The notes under the pieces were generated by a model that was not told the origin of the DNA, made no database searches, and was given only the letters and a program-made list of their open reading frames with translations. A stretch of DNA of 7,325 nt from an uncultured Eubacteriales bacterium (GTDB taxonomy: Bacteria > Bacillota > Clostridia > Oscillospirales > Oscillospiraceae). The first letter of the stretch is position 1; each line of letters starts with the position of its first letter. The stretch lies in the NCBI GenBank assembly GCA_900320765.1, contig ONTN01000066.1, positions 1-7,325 of the forward strand, written 5' to 3'. Both the position numbers and the translations under genes were made by a program. Positions 4,480 through 7,325 of the stretch are shown here, piece after piece.

Positions 4480-5691
4480 ATGTTTGAAGCTATTTCTAAA
4501 CCCTTTGGCTGGCTGATGATGCGGCTTTATGAGTTTACCAATAACTACGGTATCGCGATCATACTTTTTGCCATCATCGTCAGGCTCATAATGCTCCCCT
4601 TCCAGATGAAGTCAAAGCGGGGCATGATGCGCACCCAGCTTCTTCAGCCCCAGATGGCTGAGCTTCAGAAGAAGTACGGCAACAACAAGCAGAAATACGC
4701 GGAGGAGATGCAGAAGCTCTATAAGGAGGCCGGCGCGAGCCCGATGTCCGGCTGCCTTTGGAGCCTTATCCCCTTCCCGATACTCATCGCCCTTTACTAC
4801 GCTATCCGCGAGCCTATCACCTGCATGATGGGCGTCGCCAAGGAGGTCATCGCCGAGGGCAGCGCCCTCATCACCGACCTTGTCTCAAATTTCGGCTACG
4901 TTGCCTCCGGCAACGCGGCCTACGGCGAGATACAGCTCTCCCAGTTTATCACCGAGCATCTCAGTCCGGAGAAGATGAAGACCTATTCGGAGAATCTCCG
5001 TCCCCTCTTCTATAACTTCCTCGGTCTTGACTTAGGAGCAACGCCGAACTGGCAGTTCTGGACCTGGTCGACCTTCTCCTGGCAGAATGTCGGTCTCTTC
5101 CTTATCCCCGTTATCGCCGCCGCTCTGACTTACGCGACTACGGCCGTCACGAAGAAGCTGAACCCGCCGATGGATCCCAGCCAGCAGGCTTCCGGCGGAA
5201 TGCTGACCTTCCTTATGCCGATAATGACCCTCGTATTTGCATTTATGATGCCCGCTGCCCTCGGCCTTTACTGGGCGATGGGCTCCCTTCTCTCCATAGT
5301 GCAGGAGATAGTGCTCACGAAGCACTATAAGAAGATCCTCGCCGTAGAGACGGCGGAGATAGACAAGAAGCGCGCAGAGCGCGAGGCGGAGCTTGAGGCA
5401 AAAAGAGCCGAGACCGAGCGTCTCAAGGCGATGAACGCAACGGTGGAGAACGAGTCCACCTCAAAGAAGAAAAAGGCTCAGCGCGAGAAGGCTGAGCGCG
5501 AAAAGGCCGAGCGCGAATGGCAGGAGGCCCAGTCCGGCGAGGAGAATTACGAGCCGAGCCGCGTAGGCCACAGGAAGTACGCCCGCGGCCGCGCCTATGA
5601 TCCGGACAGATATAACCGCAGCTCTGAGAACGGCTCAGACGCTGAAAGCGAAGATACCGCGGCGGAAGACGGCGCGGAAAAACAGGAGTAA
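4480..5691 (+). CDS. yidC: Membrane protein insertase YidC/Oxa1 family
   Basis: This 403-residue insertase places membrane proteins into the bilayer alone or with Sec. It has no signal or lipoprotein peptide and begins directly with the first core helix, YGIAIILFAIIVRLIMLPF (about 23-41); R35 is the conserved arginine of the hydrophilic groove. The cytoplasmic helical hairpin (residues 44-85, rich in K, E and Q) follows, then the MSGCLWSLIPFPILIALYYAIRE helix, a long extracytoplasmic insertion of about 90 residues, and three more helices (about 200-220, 243-262 and 264-283). The last 115 residues are a highly charged tail with EKAERE repeats, likely coiled coil, ending in an acidic stretch. 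A basic or charged tail is known to aid ribosome contact in some YidC proteins; this one is unusually long and mixed in charge. The jag ribosome binding site lies within its final codons. Confidence 0.95.
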   Translation: MFEAISKPFGWLMMRLYEFTNNYGIAIILFAIIVRLIMLPFQMKSKRGMMRTQLLQPQMAELQKKYGNNKQKYAEEMQKLYKEAGASPMSGCLWSLIPFPILIALYYAIREPITCMMGVAKEVIAEGSALITDLVSNFGYVASGNAAYGEIQLSQFITEHLSPEKMKTYSENLRPLFYNFLGLDLGATPNWQFWTWSTFSWQNVGLFLIPVIAAALTYATTAVTKKLNPPMDPSQQASGGMLTFLMPIMTLVFAFMMPAALGLYWAMGSLLSIVQEIVLTKHYKKILAVETAEIDKKRAEREAELEAKRAETERLKAMNATVENESTSKKKKAQREKAEREKAEREWQEAQSGEENYEPSRVGHRKYARGRAYDPDRYNRSSENGSDAESEDTAAEDGAEKQE

Positions 5692-5695
5692 CGAT

Positions 5696-6628
5696 ATGAT
5701 AAAGTCAATAGAAGCTACCGGCAGGACAAAGGACGACGCGATCGAGTCCGCCCTTAAGACGCTGGGACTCAGCATAGACGACGTCTCGCTCGAGATCCTG
5801 GATATGGGCAAAACCGGTTTTCTGGGCTTCGGCGCCGTTCCGGCGAGGGTCAGGGTGAGCTACGAGGCGCCCGGCGAGGAGCCGCAGCCCGAGCCCGTAC
5901 CAGAGCCCGAAAAGAAGCCCGAGCCCAAGCGCGAAAAGCCTGAAAAGAAAGCAGAGAAGAAGCCTGAGAAGAAGGCCGAGAAGCCCGAGCCCGCGAAGGC
6001 TCAGGTATCCGCCCCCGCAGAGGGCGAAAAGAACGATAAGACTGCCGAGGTCGAGACCTTTCTCGCCGGCCTTTTCGAGAGAATGAACGTTGAGGCCGAG
6101 GCCAAGGCCGTATATGATCCCGCCGAAAAGACGGTCTCCGTCGAGCTTGTCGGCGCGAGAGTCGGAGCCCTTATCGGCAGGCGCGGCGAGACTCTCGACG
6201 CAATCCAGCACCTCACGAACTACGTTATCAACAACGGCGAAAACGAGCGCATCCGCGTTAACGTGGACGCCGAGAACTACAGAGCCAAGAGGGTAGACGC
6301 TCTCTCCGGCCTCGCCCGAAAGACGGCCGCCAAGGTCGTAAAGTACAGGCGGAATATGACCCTCGAGCCGATGAACGCCTACGAGCGCCACGTTATCCAC
6401 ACCGCCCTCCAGGGCTTTAACGGAGTTACGACCTATTCCACCGGCACCGAGCCGAACCGCCGCGTAGTGGTCGCATACGACAGGACGCAGCGCGCCGAGC
6501 CCGAAGCAGAGCGCCCCAGAAGCCAGAAGGAACGCCCCGCCCGCTCCTCCGCCCCCCGTCCTCAGCCCGAGGTACCCGAGGCGCCCGCCCAGCCGTCTAA
6601 GGACAAGATAACGAGAGAATGGTGCTGA
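5696..6628 (+). CDS. jag: RNA-binding protein Jag/KhpB (EloR)
   Basis: A 310-residue protein starts at the ATG at 5696, four bases after the yidC stop, with AGGAG at 5684-5688. Domain order is normal: Jag-N (1-56) with the motif KTGFLGFGAVPARVRV (39-54); a low-complexity linker of K, E and P (57-115); a KH domain with GALIGRRGETLDAIQHL (about 157-173); and an R3H domain with ERHVIHTALQ and the strand PNRRVVVAYDR (about 230-270). KhpB works with KhpA as an RNA chaperone affecting cell elongation and division in streptococci. After the R3H end there is an extra Pro/Arg/Glu-rich tail of about 45 residues ending in Cys, and the stop abuts a degenerate copy of repeat A/B, so the tail may be altered. 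A 33-residue N-terminal extension in this frame is out of register with the family and was rejected. Confidence 0.93.
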   Translation: MIKSIEATGRTKDDAIESALKTLGLSIDDVSLEILDMGKTGFLGFGAVPARVRVSYEAPGEEPQPEPVPEPEKKPEPKREKPEKKAEKKPEKKAEKPEPAKAQVSAPAEGEKNDKTAEVETFLAGLFERMNVEAEAKAVYDPAEKTVSVELVGARVGALIGRRGETLDAIQHLTNYVINNGENERIRVNVDAENYRAKRVDALSGLARKTAAKVVKYRRNMTLEPMNAYERHVIHTALQGFNGVTTYSTGTEPNRRVVVAYDRTQRAEPEAERPRSQKERPARSSAPRPQPEVPEAPAQPSKDKITREWC

Positions 6629-6672
6629 TTGCGGTCTTTTTCCGCCGCAGCTTCGTCTCAAAATCTTTCGCC
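6629..6672 (+). repeat. Degenerate copy C of the A/B repeat
   Basis: Bases 6629-6667 match copy B 1651-1689 with one mismatch (TTCGTC for TTTGTC). The following TTCGCC matches B further on, so the small AATACT hairpin is deleted. Terminal repeats are missing; only about a quarter of the element remains. It starts immediately after the jag stop and ends shortly before the acpP ribosome binding site, AAAGGAG (6683-6689). Confidence 0.7.
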
Positions 6673-6698
6673 GTTTAGCCAGAAAGGAGTCTTAAACA

Positions 6699-6923
6699 AT
6701 GTTTGAAGATATAAAGAACATCATCGTTGAAGAGCTCGATATCGACCCCGAGCGCATAACCGAGTCCACCTCCCTCGCCGACGATATCGGCGCGGACAGT
6801 CTCGACGTCGTCGACCTGCTTATGACCATCGAGGACAGGTTCCAGATGACCATACCCCAGGAGGCCGTCAAGGACGTGACCACCGTGGGCGAGCTCTGCG
6901 AGGCAATCGAAAGCCTCAGATAA
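6699..6923 (+). CDS. acpP: Acyl carrier protein
   Basis: A 74-residue acidic protein with the acyl carrier fold: helix 1 MFEDIKNIIVEELDID, then the prosthetic-group motif GADSLDVVDLL, with Ser34 of D-S-L the site of 4'-phosphopantetheine attachment, and helix 4 at TTVGELCEAIESL. This carries acyl chains in fatty-acid synthesis. AGGAG lies about ten bases before the ATG. The closeness to AcpP favours the fatty-acid role; however, the adenylation enzyme at the left edge needs a carrier protein, and a specialised carrier cannot be excluded. The gene stands apart from the usual fab or plsX neighbours. The transcript probably ends at the terminator at 7087-7111. Confidence 0.92.
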   Translation: MFEDIKNIIVEELDIDPERITESTSLADDIGADSLDVVDLLMTIEDRFQMTIPQEAVKDVTTVGELCEAIESLR

Positions 6924-6931
6924 AAAACAAA

Positions 6932-7084
6932 AAAGGCTTCCCCTTGAGGGGAAGCTGTCAGCGCAGCTGACTGATGAGGTGTCCGCCGCTCAGCGGCGGC
7001 TTATCAAATACAACGGCGCAGCCGCGCCTACACCTCATCCGTCACGGCTACGCCGTGCCACCTTCCCCTCAAGGGGAAGGCTTT
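6932..7084 (+). repeat. Branched palindromic repeat (CTTCCCCTTGAGGGGAAG type)
   Basis: The two ends are inverted copies: GCTTCCCCTTGAGGGGAAG near 6936-6954 and CTTCCCCTCAAGGGGAAGG at 7062-7080, flanked by AAAG/CTTT. Inside, GATGAGGTGT (6973-6982) pairs with ACACCTCATC (7030-7039), and GTCAGC/GCTGAC, CCGCCGC/GCGGCGG, GGCGC/GCGCC and CACGGC/GCCGTG form small hairpins, giving a cloverleaf-like fold. I recall very similar repeats as frequent intergenic elements in gut clostridia, but no search was run. It lies eight bases after the acpP stop and carries no gene; a 97-residue frame across it (6979-7272) conflicts with comEB and is an artefact. Confidence 0.8.
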
Positions 7085-7086
7085 CC

Positions 7087-7111
7087 GGCGGGCTCTATGC
7101 CCGCCTTTTTT
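7087..7111 (+). terminator. Rho-independent terminator between acpP and comEB
   Basis: GGCGGGC (7087-7093) pairs with GCCCGCC (7099-7105) over a five-base TCTAT loop, followed by six T (7106-7111): a textbook intrinsic terminator. It would end acpP transcripts. It lies only 18 bases before the comEB start and leaves no room for a promoter between, so it could also work as an attenuator for comEB. Confidence 0.85.
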
Positions 7112-7129
7112 ATTACGAAAGGGGAAACT

Positions 7130-7325
7130 ATGAAGAACGGAAACTACATAAGCTGGGACGACTATTTTATGGGCGTCTCACTCCTGTCCGCCCTCCGCTC
7201 AAAGGACCCGAACACCCAGGTGGGCGCCTGCATCGTGAACGAGAAAAAGCGCATCGTCGGCATTGGGTATAACGGCTTCCCCTACGGCTGCGGCGACGAC
7301 GAATTTCCCTGGGAGCGGAACGCCG
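7130..7325 (+). CDS. comEB: dCMP deaminase (ComEB-type), 5' part
   Basis: The first 65 codons of a deoxycytidylate deaminase, which converts dCMP to dUMP for thymidylate synthesis in the cytosol. The start ATG at 7130 has AAAGGGGAA upstream. The protein reads SWDDYFMGVSLLSALRSKDPNTQVGACIV and then GIGYNGFPYGCGDDEFPW, closely matching the N-terminal half of the zinc-dependent cytidine/dCMP deaminase family. The catalytic HAE and PCxxC motifs would lie beyond the right edge. In many Firmicutes this protein is named ComEB for its place in the competence operon; no com gene is visible here. It is likely a core nucleotide-metabolism gene. Confidence 0.93.
   Translation, partial: MKNGNYISWDDYFMGVSLLSALRSKDPNTQVGACIVNEKKRIVGIGYNGFPYGCGDDEFPWERNA

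Noticed and set aside
6393..6401. Perfect DnaA-box sequence TTATCCACA
   Set aside because: It lies inside jag and encodes the conserved HVIHT of the R3H domain; it is single, with no cluster or AT-rich unwinding region nearby, so an origin is not supported despite the rpmH neighbourhood.
5705..6661. 318-residue open frame on the minus strand opposite jag
   Set aside because: It is a shadow of the jag coding frame with long Leu/Gly runs from the antisense of Glu/Pro/Lys codons; it has no start signals or recognisable family.
1..7325. CRISPR array, tRNA or rRNA
   Set aside because: No regularly spaced direct repeats, no tRNA-like cloverleaf with TTCGA arm and no rRNA-like sequence were seen; the repeats present are dispersed inverted repeats.

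Overview
The window looks like a chromosome segment of a fairly GC-rich anaerobic Firmicute, most likely a gut clostridium of the Oscillospirales type. This is inferred from the conserved rpmH-rnpA-yidD-yidC-jag block, a Jag/KhpB with the Firmicute domain order, AGGAGG-type ribosome binding sites, frequent TTG/GTG starts, and a structured palindromic repeat (6932-7084) of a kind I recall from such genomes. I could not run a database search.

Left part (1-1800, minus strand). The start of an amino-acid adenylation gene (DltA/NRPS A-domain type) runs off the left edge and carries an in-frame TAG inside its core nucleotide-binding motif. Two overlapping small Cys-rich genes (1186-1613) follow upstream. 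Three short inverted-repeat elements fill the non-coding DNA: A (700-969) and B (1619-1780) belong to one family, and 1040-1186 belongs to another. A and B each lie between a plausible minus-strand promoter and the first gene it would serve, so they would be transcribed as structured 5' leaders.

Middle (1780-3506). A promoter region with face-to-face -10 elements separates the minus-strand genes from a plus-strand Xre repressor and an ImmA/IrrE-like metallopeptidase (HELEH), a pair typical of mobile-element control modules. A YitT-family membrane protein follows. No integrase or transposase is visible.

Right part (3507-7325, plus strand). A strong promoter drives rpmH, rnpA, yidD, yidC and jag: ribosomal protein L34, the RNase P protein, the membrane-insertion factors YidD and YidC, and the RNA-binding protein Jag/KhpB. 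The usual next genes (mnmE-mnmG-rsmG) are absent. Instead, a degenerate third copy of repeat family A/B (C, 6629-6672) abuts the jag stop. It is followed by an acyl carrier protein gene, a branched palindromic repeat, an intrinsic terminator, and the beginning of a dCMP deaminase gene (comEB type) that runs off the right edge.

The most interesting signals are the A/B/C repeat family, with compensatory changes in its stems and its promoter-gene placement, the amber codon in the adenylation motif, and the superimposed divergent promoters beside the Xre-ImmA pair. I see no CRISPR array, rRNA or tRNA, and nothing that clearly amounts to a new multi-gene system.
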